Made by a program: the position numbers and the translations under genes. Shown piece after piece: positions 34,362-42,422 of a stretch of DNA of 64,000 nt (its first letter is position 1; the number at the start of each line of letters is the position of its first letter). The DNA comes from JAAFIP01 sp043766985 (GTDB lineage: Bacteria; Pseudomonadota; Gammaproteobacteria; Burkholderiales; Burkholderiaceae_C): NCBI GenBank assembly GCA_043766985.1, contig JAYUHM010000234.1:1-64000 (forward strand). Reading direction: 5' to 3'. A model generated the notes under the pieces. The model was not told the DNA's origin. It did no database searches and worked only from the letters and a program-made list of their open reading frames with translations.

Positions 34362-35126
34362 ATGGTGAAACGCATATTTATTCGGGTTGTGGGCTTTACA
34401 GGCGCCGAGCGCCATGCCCTCAATACGGTATTCAGGCTTTCGCAAGAACCTCAATCAGGCCGTAGTTTTAGCTTCGAGCCGTGGCTACCGGGCAACCCGG
34501 AAACAGCCAGCTTGGCACTGATCGACGGCGCCAACGGGTCTGCATCGCAAGAGCTGACTGACCTGCACCACAACCATGGCATGGGCTTGATTTGGGTGGG
34601 CGCCGTATCGCCCTCCAAAGCCTGGCGCACGTTTCGCCGCCCGCTGCGCTGGCCCGAGGTACTGACCGCCATGGACATGTACTTTGAGCCAAAAACCGAG
34701 CCTGATTATCAACAGACCGATGCCGCACTGCCTGCGCAGACGGACAACGCCACCGAGCCCGCCGCATGGCCAGCCGCTGGCACCGGCAACCGCGCTTTGG
34801 TGGCCGATCCAGACCCCCAAGCGCGCCTTTACCTGCGCAGCGCATTGGCCTCAATGGGTGTTACCCACGTAGATGAAGCCTCCAGCGTGGCCGAAACCCA
34901 GGCCTTACTGGGCCAACACGGTTACCAATTGGTCAGCGTTGACCTTGACCTGCCCGACGTTAGCCCGTGGCTCGCCCTGGACGCGGCCCACTTGGCCCCG
35001 CTACGCATAGTGACCGGCCAGAGCATCAGTTTGCGCACCAGGTTCAAAGCCAAAATGCATGACTGCATCGCCATGCAAAAGCCATTGGATACTGACAAGT
35101 TAGGTGATTTGCTACTAAATTTATAG
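34362..35126 (+). CDS. Two-part receiver-like protein
   Basis: A 254-residue protein. The N-terminal part (about 1-110) looks like a pseudo-receiver: FTGAERHALN, LALIDG, GLIWVG and KAWRTFRRPLRWPEVL follow the order of a receiver fold but lack the acidic pocket. The C-terminal part (about 145-254) is a receiver domain with VADPD, SVDLDLPD, RIVTGQS and QKP. Its YLRSALASMG matches YLRAKLCLMD in the gene at 33702, so the two are related by duplication. The final codons (after LLLN) come from a copy of the dispersed repeat at 35109-35158. Confidence 0.8.
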   Translation: MVKRIFIRVVGFTGAERHALNTVFRLSQEPQSGRSFSFEPWLPGNPETASLALIDGANGSASQELTDLHHNHGMGLIWVGAVSPSKAWRTFRRPLRWPEVLTAMDMYFEPKTEPDYQQTDAALPAQTDNATEPAAWPAAGTGNRALVADPDPQARLYLRSALASMGVTHVDEASSVAETQALLGQHGYQLVSVDLDLPDVSPWLALDAAHLAPLRIVTGQSISLRTRFKAKMHDCIAMQKPLDTDKLGDLLLNL

Positions 35127-35158
35127 CTTACTGTGCCCTGCTCTATTGGGCTTTTGGC
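35109..35158 (+). repeat. Dispersed repeat copy, end of receiver gene
   Basis: TGCTACTAAATTTATAGC, then ACTGTGCCCTGCTCTATTGG and GCTTTTGGC. Overlaps the stop of the gene at 34362. Confidence 0.75.
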
Positions 35159-35178
35159 ATAAACGATAGAGAAATACG

Positions 35179-35625
35179 TCAAAACTCTCCTGCCAGCAAC
35201 TCCCAAAGCCCCACGGCGTGCACAACGCCAATGCCAAGGCAGATCAACGAGCTGATGACGACAAAGCCTGTGCTGTGGCTGCGCTGTGGCACCAGCAAGA
35301 GCGCAAAACCCGCTATGCCGCGCAGCAAATACACGGCGGTGACTAAACTGAGGACGATTTTGTAGCCGGGTAGCGGTGCAAGTACCCCAAAGTCTGCCAC
35401 CGAGAGCGCATAAGCCGCCCATACTGCCAACACCACGGCAATACCGAAAGTGACCACATCGTGCCAGCCATGCCCTTGCTCGGCGGCGTGGACAAACTTC
35501 TTGCCTGCGCCAAAAAATTGGTACCACTTGGCACCGCCTGCAATGATGGCGATGTGCAGCACAGACGCCGTGGCGCTCAAGACAGCGCCGTAGAAGAATG
35601 CGTCGCTTTGGGGGCCGTGGGACAT
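35179..35625 (-). CDS. Unknown membrane protein, four segments
   Basis: A 148-residue protein with about four hydrophobic segments and short loops (QGHGWHDV, PQRSHSTG). I recognise no family with certainty. It is the last gene of the minus-strand set after 36584, 36959 and the SDR gene, 16 bases downstream of the SDR stop. Together with the two other small membrane proteins it may act in a membrane redox or stress function. Confidence 0.75.
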   Translation of the reverse strand: MSHGPQSDAFFYGAVLSATASVLHIAIIAGGAKWYQFFGAGKKFVHAAEQGHGWHDVVTFGIAVVLAVWAAYALSVADFGVLAPLPGYKIVLSLVTAVYLLRGIAGFALLLVPQRSHSTGFVVISSLICLGIGVVHAVGLWELLAGEF

Positions 35626-35641
35626 GGTGAGTTCAACTTCT

Positions 35642-36532
35642 TTAGATTGCTACACTTGTAATAGCTGCTCGTGCTACATTCTGTTGGGCTAGCAAGGGTT
35701 TTGGCATATGACGCAACCAGTATAAGGCTTCGTTGCAATCGGTCGTGCCACCGGCTTGCAACATGCGCATGGTGTCGACGCTGACCACGGTTTGCGGCAA
35801 ATAGGCTGCGGCAAGGGCGCTGAGTTTCATCAACCACCAGGGTAGCGGTAGCCACAGCGCGGCGCCTTTGCCAGCGGCGTGGCGGTAGCGTGCCAGCATC
35901 TCGCGGTAAGTCATGTCTTCTGGCCCGGCCAGCTCGATGGTGCGGCGCAGGGCTTTGGGGTGTTCGCAAATGCGGGTGACGGCTTCGGCCACGTCTTGCA
36001 CTTGCATGGGCGCCAACTGAGATGCGCCGGGGTGCAGCAAGCCGGGCAGGGCGATGATGGGCAGCTTGGCCAGCCATTGCAGTAGCTGGGTGCTGGGGCA
36101 TTGCGCGTCGGCTACCAGGCCGGGGCGCACGATGGCGTAGTCCACCGGGCTGGCCTGCAAGGCTTGCTCGCACGCCAACTTGCTGGCGGTGTATTTGCCA
36201 GGTATGCCGCCCCCCATACCCAGGCCAGACAAGTGCACAATGCGCGCCACCCGCTCGGTGGCGCAGGCGGCAAACAAGGCCGTGGGCGCTTTTACGTAGA
36301 CGGCATCAAAGGTGTTGCCGCCGCGCTCTATCAAAATGCCCGCAGCGTTAACGACAATATCGGCCCCGCGCACAATGGCTGCAAACAGCTCTGGCGTGTT
36401 GTCGTAGCGGTAGTCCACCACCACATCGCAGTTTTTGCGGCCCGCGGTAACTACCTGGTGGCCGTGGCTGCGTAGCTCTGCGGCAATAGCGCGGCCCAAC
36501 AGGCCTGCACCGCCAAAGACGATGACTTTCAT
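35642..36532 (-). CDS. NAD(P)-binding atypical SDR (epimerase-like)
   Basis: A 296-residue protein beginning MKVIVFGGAGLLGRAIA, with the GxxGxxG dinucleotide motif of atypical short-chain dehydrogenases, and ILIERGG and YTASKLACEQAL in the expected places. The C-terminal 15 residues (QQNVARAAITSVAI) are encoded by a copy of the dispersed repeat at 35646-35700, which has supplied the stop region. Substrate unknown. It is in the operon behind GbsR operator 37452-37475. Confidence 0.88.
   Translation of the reverse strand: MKVIVFGGAGLLGRAIAAELRSHGHQVVTAGRKNCDVVVDYRYDNTPELFAAIVRGADIVVNAAGILIERGGNTFDAVYVKAPTALFAACATERVARIVHLSGLGMGGGIPGKYTASKLACEQALQASPVDYAIVRPGLVADAQCPSTQLLQWLAKLPIIALPGLLHPGASQLAPMQVQDVAEAVTRICEHPKALRRTIELAGPEDMTYREMLARYRHAAGKGAALWLPLPWWLMKLSALAAAYLPQTVVSVDTMRMLQAGGTTDCNEALYWLRHMPKPLLAQQNVARAAITSVAI
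35646..35704 (+). repeat. Dispersed repeat copy, end of SDR gene
   Basis: TTGCTACACTTGTAATAGCT and GCTCGTGCTACATTCTGTTG with GGCTAGCAAGGG. In the 3' end of the SDR gene. Confidence 0.85.
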
Positions 36533-36583
36533 GATGTGCTCCTTGCGTTAAAAAGCGGGTACATTTAGCCAGCGTTGGGTGCG

Positions 36584-36958
36584 TCAAGCCTGCAAGGCGT
36601 AGAGCACCAGCAGGGTGATTGCGAAAAATGCAATCCACGACAGGTGCTTGCCGCGCGATGCAATCAACGCGACTGCGCCGTGCATAAAAAAGGTGATGCC
36701 TATGACCAAGCCGATAGCGTAGGGTGTGGCGCTGCCCAAGGCCAGCAGTGCCAGTACCGCCGCAAAACCCAGCCACGCTACAGAGGTGATGTGCCAGGCA
36801 AAGCGCAGTGTGCGTCCCGCAAATTCGCTTCCACCCACTACCTTGGGCAAGTCGTTGCGTTTAAAAAGGCGCTTGAGCAGGTAGCGCTCGCCCAAATACG
36901 AGTGCGCCATGCACACCAAAACCACCAGAGCGGCTGCGATAGAAAGGGCGATGGTCAT
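36584..36958 (-). CDS. Small membrane protein, unknown
   Basis: A 124-residue protein with four hydrophobic segments and an internal basic loop (GERYLLKRLFKRNDLPK). Its start directly follows the DUF393 stop with no gap, so the two are co-translated. Family not recognised with confidence. Inferred membrane partner of the DUF393 and SDR proteins. Confidence 0.75.
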   Translation of the reverse strand: MTIALSIAAALVVLVCMAHSYLGERYLLKRLFKRNDLPKVVGGSEFAGRTLRFAWHITSVAWLGFAAVLALLALGSATPYAIGLVIGITFFMHGAVALIASRGKHLSWIAFFAITLLVLYALQA

Positions 36959-37423
36959 TTAAGATTCTCCTTGAGTGGGGTGGGTCGTTGTGTTGCAGGT
37001 GCCCTCAGCGCAGGCTTGCGAGCGCCGGTGTGCGCGCAAGGCGGCGATGCGGATGAGCAGGGGGCCGAGAGCCGCGGAGACGCCGTAGCGATTGCGCGCA
37101 AACACTTTGTAGGCTGCGTCAAACGCGGGCTTGAGCAGCGGCCAGCCCGTGGGCGCGGCCAAGTGCCCCAAGCCTACTGCGCCATAGGCCAAGCGAAACA
37201 CCTCTACGCCAATCACCAGTGATCCATCGGGCCGGGCAGCGTGGATCAATCCGTTCATGGCCTCCAGCGTGGCGCCGTAGGGTGTGGGGTCAAACAACGG
37301 CGCCGAGATATCTACAAACTGCAACTGGCCAGCGGTGTTGCGCGCCTTCAGGTTGTCCATTTCCAGATTGCAAACCGGGCATGCGCCGTCGAACAGCAGG
37401 GTGAGAGGGAAGTTGCTAGTCAT
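36959..37423 (-). CDS. DUF393 (DCC family) thiol-disulfide oxidoreductase-like protein
   Basis: About 154 residues. LLFDGACPVCNLEMDNL (residues about 8-24) holds the DGxCPxC motif of the DCC family, thioredoxin-like proteins with a CxxC-type site. ATG 37423 has AAAGGA 8 bases upstream; an ATG two codons before has it too close. It heads a minus-strand operon of four genes, under operator 37452-37475. A role in membrane thiol chemistry is likely but not shown. Confidence 0.85.
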   Translation of the reverse strand: MTSNFPLTLLFDGACPVCNLEMDNLKARNTAGQLQFVDISAPLFDPTPYGATLEAMNGLIHAARPDGSLVIGVEVFRLAYGAVGLGHLAAPTGWPLLKPAFDAAYKVFARNRYGVSAALGPLLIRIAALRAHRRSQACAEGTCNTTTHPTQGES

Positions 37424-37451
37424 ACACATGTTCCTTTGTTTTTTATTACTG

Positions 37452-37475
37452 TTATTTCAGTCTAAACAGAAATAA
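37452..37475. promoter_or_regulatory. GbsR-type operator, site 2
   Basis: Palindrome TTATTTC...GAAATAA with 10 bases between the arms. It matches the site at 38146-38169 in 20 of 24 positions. It lies 29 bases before the DUF393 gene and about 20 bases past the GbsR stop, so it should control the DUF393-124aa-SDR-148aa operon. Confidence 0.8.
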
Positions 37476-37495
37476 ATGATTAAAAAAATGCCGTA

Positions 37496-38104
37496 TCAAG
37501 GCCCAATCACCGAGCCCATGGCTTGCATATCGGCTTGGGCTTTGCTGGTTTTTTTGCCAGCGGCGGCGTCTGCGGGCGGTGCCTCCCCGCGTATCAGTTT
37601 TTGAATTTTGGCGCCCAGTTTTAGCACCTTGGTCAGGGTCTCGGTGTCCAGGCGCAGCATCTCGTCGCTCCACACCGTCATGGTCTGCAGCATGGTCAGC
37701 ATCTCGCGCATACGGTTGGCGCGCTCCACGCCGTCCAGCATGATCTCGGGGTGGTTCAGCAGTTCGCGCAGCATGTCAATCGTGGGCATGATCTCGCGCT
37801 CTTTCCGCTCGCGCACCACCGTGCGCGACAGCTCCCAAATATCGGTGCTGGCCTCAAAATGGTCGCGCCGGTCACCCATCACATGCACCAGCTTCACCAG
37901 GTTCCACGCCTTCAGCTCGCTGATCGAATTGCTCACATTGCTACGCGCCACACCCAGCGTGTCGGCTATCTCGTCTGCAGGCAGCGGCTTGCCAGTCAGG
38001 TACAGCAGCGCATGGATCTGCGCCACCGTGCGGTTAACGCCCCAGCGCGTGCCCATCTCTCCCCAGTGGAGGATGAATTTTTGGCTGGTTTGGCTGAGCT
38101 GCAT
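37496..38104 (-). CDS. GbsR/MarR-family transcriptional regulator
   Basis: A 202-residue winged-helix regulator. It has AQIHALLYLTGKPLPADEIADTL and VARSNVSNSISELKAWNLVKL (helix-turn-helix, in two pieces, near residues 30-75), matching the GbsR subgroup, then helical dimer regions. ATG 38104 is used, because the longer frame begins at a TTG that is the -35 box of its own promoter. It reads divergently from the DUF2867 gene. The operator at 38142-38173 overlaps its promoter, so autoregulation is likely. Confidence 0.88.
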   Translation of the reverse strand: MQLSQTSQKFILHWGEMGTRWGVNRTVAQIHALLYLTGKPLPADEIADTLGVARSNVSNSISELKAWNLVKLVHVMGDRRDHFEASTDIWELSRTVVRERKEREIMPTIDMLRELLNHPEIMLDGVERANRMREMLTMLQTMTVWSDEMLRLDTETLTKVLKLGAKIQKLIRGEAPPADAAAGKKTSKAQADMQAMGSVIGP

Positions 38105-38129
38105 GGTTTTTGGCTGTCTCTTGGGTATG

Positions 38130-38158
38130 AATATAATTCCGTCTTTTATTTCTGTCAA
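38130..38158 (-). promoter_or_regulatory. GbsR promoter
   Basis: On the minus strand TTGACA (38153-38158) and TATATT (38130-38135) are 17 bp apart. The -35 box lies inside operator site 1, so a bound regulator would block its own gene. Confidence 0.8.
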
Positions 38159-38173
38159 TAGAGAAATAAAAGA
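38142..38173. promoter_or_regulatory. GbsR-type operator, site 1
   Basis: A perfect inverted repeat with 12-bp arms, TCTTTTATTTCT and AGAAATAAAAGA, around an 8-base centre. The inner 24 bases match site 2 at 37452-37475. It sits between the GbsR gene and the DUF2867 gene and can serve both. Confidence 0.88.
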
Positions 38174-38235
38174 AATACAATGTGCTCAACACCATCTGGC
38201 CCAGGTTGCTTTCAGTACCCTCTTCAGGACAAGCC

Positions 38236-38757
38236 ATGACCGTTATGACATGCGACATTCCCTCCACCAGCGTGCTAGACCGCCGTTGGGTGGAAGCGGC
38301 TTATTTTCGAGATGCCTACCGCGCACCGCTGCACCACACGCAGGCCAGAGTGGTTGATATTTTTATGGCCATCTTCGCGCATCACCCCCTGTGGATGAAG
38401 TCCATTTTGATAGTCCGCAACCGAATCGCCTCCGTCTGCGGGCTAGACGCGCCCACAGCGGTTGAAATCCTGCATCCACAATTCAAGACCAGCTACGCGA
38501 TCGGCGACAAGATTGGCGTATGGCCCATCTTTGCGTTGACTGCGACCGAACTGGTCGCAGGCCGTGACAACAAGCACCTGGACTTCAGGCTCTCGGTGTT
38601 AAAAGTAAGGCAGGGCGAGACGACCAGCGTGGTTGTCTCTACGGTCTGCAGCGTACACAACGTGTTTGGCAAAATCTATCTATTCTTCATCGTGCCGTTT
38701 CACAAATGGGGTGTACGGTGGTTGATTGCTCAGGCCATCAAGGCAGGGCGGCTATAG
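38236..38757 (+). CDS. DUF2867-like protein
   Basis: A 173-residue protein that fits the DUF2867 family by its length and by the pattern DAYRAPL...HPLWMKSI...GDKIGVWPI...RDNKHLDFRLSV. Function unknown. DUF2867 proteins often sit with SDR and DUF393 proteins. ATG 38236 follows AGGAC; a GTG at 38182 is possible. It is divergent from GbsR and behind operator site 1. Confidence 0.8.
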   Translation: MTVMTCDIPSTSVLDRRWVEAAYFRDAYRAPLHHTQARVVDIFMAIFAHHPLWMKSILIVRNRIASVCGLDAPTAVEILHPQFKTSYAIGDKIGVWPIFALTATELVAGRDNKHLDFRLSVLKVRQGETTSVVVSTVCSVHNVFGKIYLFFIVPFHKWGVRWLIAQAIKAGRL

Positions 38758-38762
38758 TGTTT

Positions 38763-38782
38763 TACAAATATCATAATTTGTA
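38763..38782. promoter_or_regulatory. Operator-like palindrome of the toxin-antitoxin pair
   Basis: Perfect TACAAAT and ATTTGTA arms around 6 bases, 14 bases before the antitoxin gene start at 38796. Such palindromes are the usual self-repression sites of toxin-antitoxin operons. Confidence 0.7.
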
Positions 38783-38795
38783 GTACGCTGAGTAG

Positions 38796-39089
38796 ATGAT
38801 GAGTGCTGCAGCAACCAACAACGACCAATTCCTCAGCCTGCGCCTGGGCGCAAGCGACTCTGCGCTCATGCAGCAGTTGCATGAGCGCATGGGGCTGAGC
38901 AAGACGGATATTGTGAAACACGCCTTGCGCCAGCTGGCCATCAGCACCGAGGCGCAGGCGGATGTGAGCTTGTACGATTTGGGTAAACCCATCTTTGGTA
39001 AGCATGGCGATGCATCGCGTCAGTCGGCAGACATCAAGTCTGTGGTGCGCGAGCGGCTGGCCGCCAAGCGCCTCGTTAACGCACTGTAA
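38796..39089 (+). CDS. Antitoxin-like protein (ribbon-helix-helix type)
   Basis: A 97-residue protein. The first 50 residues (FLSLRLGASDSALMQQLHERMGLSKTDIVKHALRQLA, in part) resemble a ribbon-helix-helix DNA-binding fold. It is followed by the PIN-domain gene after 9 bases. It is likely to bind both the toxin and the palindrome at 38763. Exact family not sure. Confidence 0.75.
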   Translation: MMSAAATNNDQFLSLRLGASDSALMQQLHERMGLSKTDIVKHALRQLAISTEAQADVSLYDLGKPIFGKHGDASRQSADIKSVVRERLAAKRLVNAL

Positions 39090-39098
39090 GCGCCGCGC

Positions 39099-39548
39099 GT
39101 GAAAACCATTGGCCTGCGTGACGTGCTGTGCGACAGCGGCCCACTAGCGGCGCTGTTTAACCGCAGCGACAGCTACCACGCGCAAGCGCTGGCCTACTTT
39201 AAACGCCACGGCACGCACGTGCGCCTGCTCACCACCTGGGAAGTCGTGTCTGAAGTCATGTATTTTCTGGACTTTAGCGCCCACGCGCAGGCTGACCTGC
39301 TGCTGTGGCTGCACGAAGGCACCATACGCGACCGAATTCGCATTGCATCACTGCAAACAGACGATCTGCTGGGCCTGTCAGCCATGATGCGCAAATACGC
39401 AGCCCGCCCCATGGATTTAGCTGACGCCTCGCTCGTATGGCTGGCTAACAGCACAGGCGTGACGGACATCATTACCGTTGACCGCGCAGACTTTGCGGTT
39501 TATCGTACGAATAAGCGCAAGGCGTTCAAGCGCGTTTTTTTGGATTGA
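39099..39548 (+). CDS. PIN-domain toxin (VapC-like)
   Basis: A 149-residue PIN-domain protein. Acidic residues in the expected places: VLCDSGPLAALF (Asp), TWEVVSEVMYF (Glu), MDLADASLVWLA (Asp) and ITVDRADF (Asp). VapC-type toxins cut RNA. It begins with GTG 39099, close behind the antitoxin gene. Cytoplasmic. Confidence 0.88.
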   Translation: MKTIGLRDVLCDSGPLAALFNRSDSYHAQALAYFKRHGTHVRLLTTWEVVSEVMYFLDFSAHAQADLLLWLHEGTIRDRIRIASLQTDDLLGLSAMMRKYAARPMDLADASLVWLANSTGVTDIITVDRADFAVYRTNKRKAFKRVFLD

Positions 39549-39599
39549 GTGTCAACATGTCGTGACACTGAAAATGCCAGCCTTTAAGGAGTTCACCCC

Positions 39600-39992
39600 A
39601 TGACCCAGCAAGCCGCAGGCACCTTTGAAGTGTCCATGAAGCCATTGTCTTCGCCTGAAGACCCGCCAGGTGCAATCCCGGGGCGTATGTCACTGGACAA
39701 GCAGTTTTCTGGCGACTTGGTAGCGGTAGGCCAAGGCCAGATGCTGACCGCCGTGACGCCTACCCAAGGCTCTGCGGCCTATGTGGCGATTGAGCGGGTG
39801 ACGGGCGCGCTGCACGGGCGTGCGGGCAGCTTTGTGTTGCAGCACAGCGGCACCATGAACCGGGGCGCGCAGCAATTGTCGGTGACGGTGGTGCCCGATT
39901 CTGGTACCGATGCGCTTGCCGGTATCAGCGGGCAGCTGACGATCCGCATTGCGGATGGCAAGCACTTTTATGTGCTGGAGTACAGCGTGTAG
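39600..39992 (+). CDS. DUF3224 protein
   Basis: A 130-residue protein that matches DUF3224 in its pattern GTFEVSMKPL, SLDKQFSGDL, GSAAYVAIERVTG, FVLQHSG and GISGQLTI. Members are small beta-barrel-like proteins of unknown role. Ribosome site AAGGAG near 39586. Stands alone. Confidence 0.88.
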   Translation: MTQQAAGTFEVSMKPLSSPEDPPGAIPGRMSLDKQFSGDLVAVGQGQMLTAVTPTQGSAAYVAIERVTGALHGRAGSFVLQHSGTMNRGAQQLSVTVVPDSGTDALAGISGQLTIRIADGKHFYVLEYSV

Positions 39993-40021
39993 GCATGGGT
40001 AGGCGCAAAATTAACGCAATG

Positions 40022-40075
40022 CATATGCTATATATAAAATAGCACCTTGTGCTTTGCTCTATTGGGCTGGTGCCG
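40022..40075 (+). repeat. Dispersed repeat copy, intergenic
   Basis: CATATGCTATATATAAAATA then GCACCTTGTGCTTTGCTCTA and TTGGGCTGGTGCC. Between DUF3224 and the TraB gene. Confidence 0.8.
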
Positions 40076-40107
40076 TATTTTTATATAAATTCGGGTTTAT
40101 TGCCGCT

Positions 40108-41046
40108 TTAGAACACTTTTTGCACCGTGTACCCGCGCCTCTCCATTAAAGCGGGCAGGCCCTCGGGGCCAACCATGTGCAGCGCGCCTACTGCGGCAAA
40201 AATACGGCGCCCATCGCCGTGCAGGGTGTCGATGCGTGCGGCCATGGCGGGGTTGCGGTCGTCCAGCAGGCGCTTGAGGTCAGCGCGCTCTTTGGCGGTG
40301 TTCAGGCACTTGCACCAGCTCGCATAGCTGCTCATGGTGGGGTAGTCGCTGTCGGCCCATGATTGGGCCAGCTTGGCCAATAGCACTTGCGCCGTGCCGT
40401 CCTCCAGCTGCACCAGCCCTTCGTCCACTGCCGCCAAGGCTTCTTCCCTGCTGGACACCCGCATCAGGCGCAATTGGTCTTCTACGCTTTCGATGGCTTC
40501 GACAGATTTCTTGCTGCTGCTGGCCACCCCTGCAAGCACCAGGTCGGCACCGTAGGCGGGGCTAAGGCCCTGCTTCATCAGGGCCATGACGGTTAACGTG
40601 ACAATTTGGAATTCAGGCCGCAGTGGCGCTAACTGCGCTACCGGAACGCAGCTTACTTGGGCCTGGCGCGCAACCCTGGCCCCGAGCGCTTGGGGTAGCG
40701 GTTTTGCTGGGGTATCCAGCATGCCTTGGCTCAGTTGGTGCATGGCCTGTGGGTCTAGCGGGTTCAGCTCCAAGGCGATGCTGTCGCTTTGCCGGATAGC
40801 CTGAATCAACTGCGGGCCGGGTAAAGCCCACTCTAGCTTGGACACATGGATGGTGCCGTACAAATACGAGCTGCGCCCGTCTTTGGTAACGCGCCACAAA
40901 AACCCACGGTCTTTGGCTGATTTTTGCAGTTCTTTCAGCTGCGATGGGGTAGGCGCACTGTCAGGTGCCGGGCAGCCGTCTTGTGCGTATGCGCTGCCGA
41001 GTAACGCAGCCAGAACCAGAACAACCAAGTGGCGTAGATGAAGCAT
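40108..41046 (-). CDS. TraB/GumN family protein
   Basis: A 312-residue secreted protein. A signal peptide ends near AYAQDG. The domain has YLYGTIHVSK, ALELNPLDP and MAARIDTL...VGALHMVGPEGLP, typical of TraB/GumN, a putative metallohydrolase-like family. Role unknown. Confidence 0.9.
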   Translation of the reverse strand: MLHLRHLVVLVLAALLGSAYAQDGCPAPDSAPTPSQLKELQKSAKDRGFLWRVTKDGRSSYLYGTIHVSKLEWALPGPQLIQAIRQSDSIALELNPLDPQAMHQLSQGMLDTPAKPLPQALGARVARQAQVSCVPVAQLAPLRPEFQIVTLTVMALMKQGLSPAYGADLVLAGVASSSKKSVEAIESVEDQLRLMRVSSREEALAAVDEGLVQLEDGTAQVLLAKLAQSWADSDYPTMSSYASWCKCLNTAKERADLKRLLDDRNPAMAARIDTLHGDGRRIFAAVGALHMVGPEGLPALMERRGYTVQKVF

Positions 41047-41110
41047 TGCCAGATGCTAGCAGAGTCGGGCAGTGATGGCGATGGCTTTAGCCGCTTACCC
41101 GGCCCAGGGC

Positions 41111-42109
41111 TCATTCCATTTTGATACTGCGCATCATGATAATGCCGCCAAACAGTGCCGTGTCGGACTTGATCCGTTTTGCCAGACCCTCGGCCGTCGA
41201 GGGGGAGGGCTGCCAGCCTACGGTGACCAGTCGGGCACGGCCCTCGGGACTTTTGATGGCTTCGATGACGGCGGCGCTGAGCTTGGCGGCGATGGCTTTG
41301 GGCATGCTGGCTGGGGCGGCCATGGCCGTCCACAGATCCATCTCGGTGTTGTACACGCCCAGCTCGGCCATGCTGGGCAGTTCAGCAGCTTGGGTGCTGC
41401 GCACCGACGTGGTAACCGCAATGCCTTTGAGTTTGCCGCCGCGGATATGTGACATCACCAAGCCGGGCGGCAGCAGGGCAGCTTGCAGTTGCCCTGCCAG
41501 CAGTGCGTTGATAACCTGCGGGTTGCCAGGGTAGGGAATATGCACGCCAGCGGAGCTGATTTTGCCCTTGATAAGCTCCATGCCCAGATGGCCAGGGGTG
41601 CCCGCACCAGGAGAGCCGTAGCTGGCCTTGTTGCCCAGGTCGCGCAGCCATTGCAGCCATTGCTGCGGCGTGGTACCGGAAGCGCTGGCGTTGACGACCA
41701 GAACCAGCGGCTGGGTGCCGATGAGTGCGATGGGCTGAAAATCACGCGCCGGGTCAAACGGGGTGGCGGGGTTGAGCATTTTCACCACGGTCAAGGTGGT
41801 GTTGTTCATGATGCCCACGGTGTGCTCATCGGTGGCCTTGGCTACCAAGTCGCCCGCGATGCTGCCGGAGGCACCGGCTTTGTTTTCAATAATGACGGGT
41901 TGGCCTAAAATTTTGGCTAACGACTCTGACAGTGCCCGGGCCGACAAGTCTTGCACTGAGCCCGCTGGAAATCCCACCACGATACGCAAGGGCTTGGTGG
42001 GCCAGTTCGCTGCTTGCGCGCTGGCGCTGCCGGCTCTGGTTTGGGCGAACGCGCTGGGCCACAGCGCCAGTTGGCCTGCAGAAAGCAAAATGGAGCGACG
42101 AATATTCAT
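41111..42109 (-). CDS. Bug/TctC-type tripartite tricarboxylate receptor
   Basis: A 332-residue periplasmic receptor with signal peptide and twin residues ending near SAFAQTRAG. It has KPLRIVVGFPAGSVQDLSARA and NKAGASGSIAGDLVAKA, as in Bug proteins. Such proteins are very numerous in Burkholderiales. No tctA/B genes are adjacent, so the ligand is unknown. Confidence 0.9.
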   Translation of the reverse strand: MNIRRSILLSAGQLALWPSAFAQTRAGSASAQAANWPTKPLRIVVGFPAGSVQDLSARALSESLAKILGQPVIIENKAGASGSIAGDLVAKATDEHTVGIMNNTTLTVVKMLNPATPFDPARDFQPIALIGTQPLVLVVNASASGTTPQQWLQWLRDLGNKASYGSPGAGTPGHLGMELIKGKISSAGVHIPYPGNPQVINALLAGQLQAALLPPGLVMSHIRGGKLKGIAVTTSVRSTQAAELPSMAELGVYNTEMDLWTAMAAPASMPKAIAAKLSAAVIEAIKSPEGRARLVTVGWQPSPSTAEGLAKRIKSDTALFGGIIMMRSIKME

Positions 42110-42422
42110 GGGGGATTACCGGGTGAGGTTGCGAGAGATGTGCCCTGCGCAGGGTGCGCGGCGTGCAGCTGGTGCAGGTGAAAATTATAGATGCTTTTAC
42201 AGTGCCGTCTCTGTGCTTGAAAAAATTAAACGCCTCGTATCCAATGTATTTACTATGTATAACGCTTCTAAATTAATAGCAAACGCGTCTTGGAATTTAC
42301 AAAAACGTGATTTTTTACACACGCTTTTTGCTGTCGGGTGTCGTCGCTTGGCGCGATGGGGCGGGACTGATGTTGACGTTACGCAAACACCTTGCCAGTG
42401 CTGCCCCCACCTAACGCACCAT
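42110..42422. other. Gene-free gap, 313 bases
   Basis: No good open frame, promoter pair or terminator was seen. The middle (about 42230-42330) is AT-rich and holds a weak match to the dispersed repeat (GCTTCTAAATTAATAGC, 42263-42279). Confidence 0.5.

Noticed and set aside
33483..34454. 323-codon minus-strand frame opposite the response regulator
   Set aside because: The plus-strand receiver motifs are clear; the minus frame has no recognisable domain.
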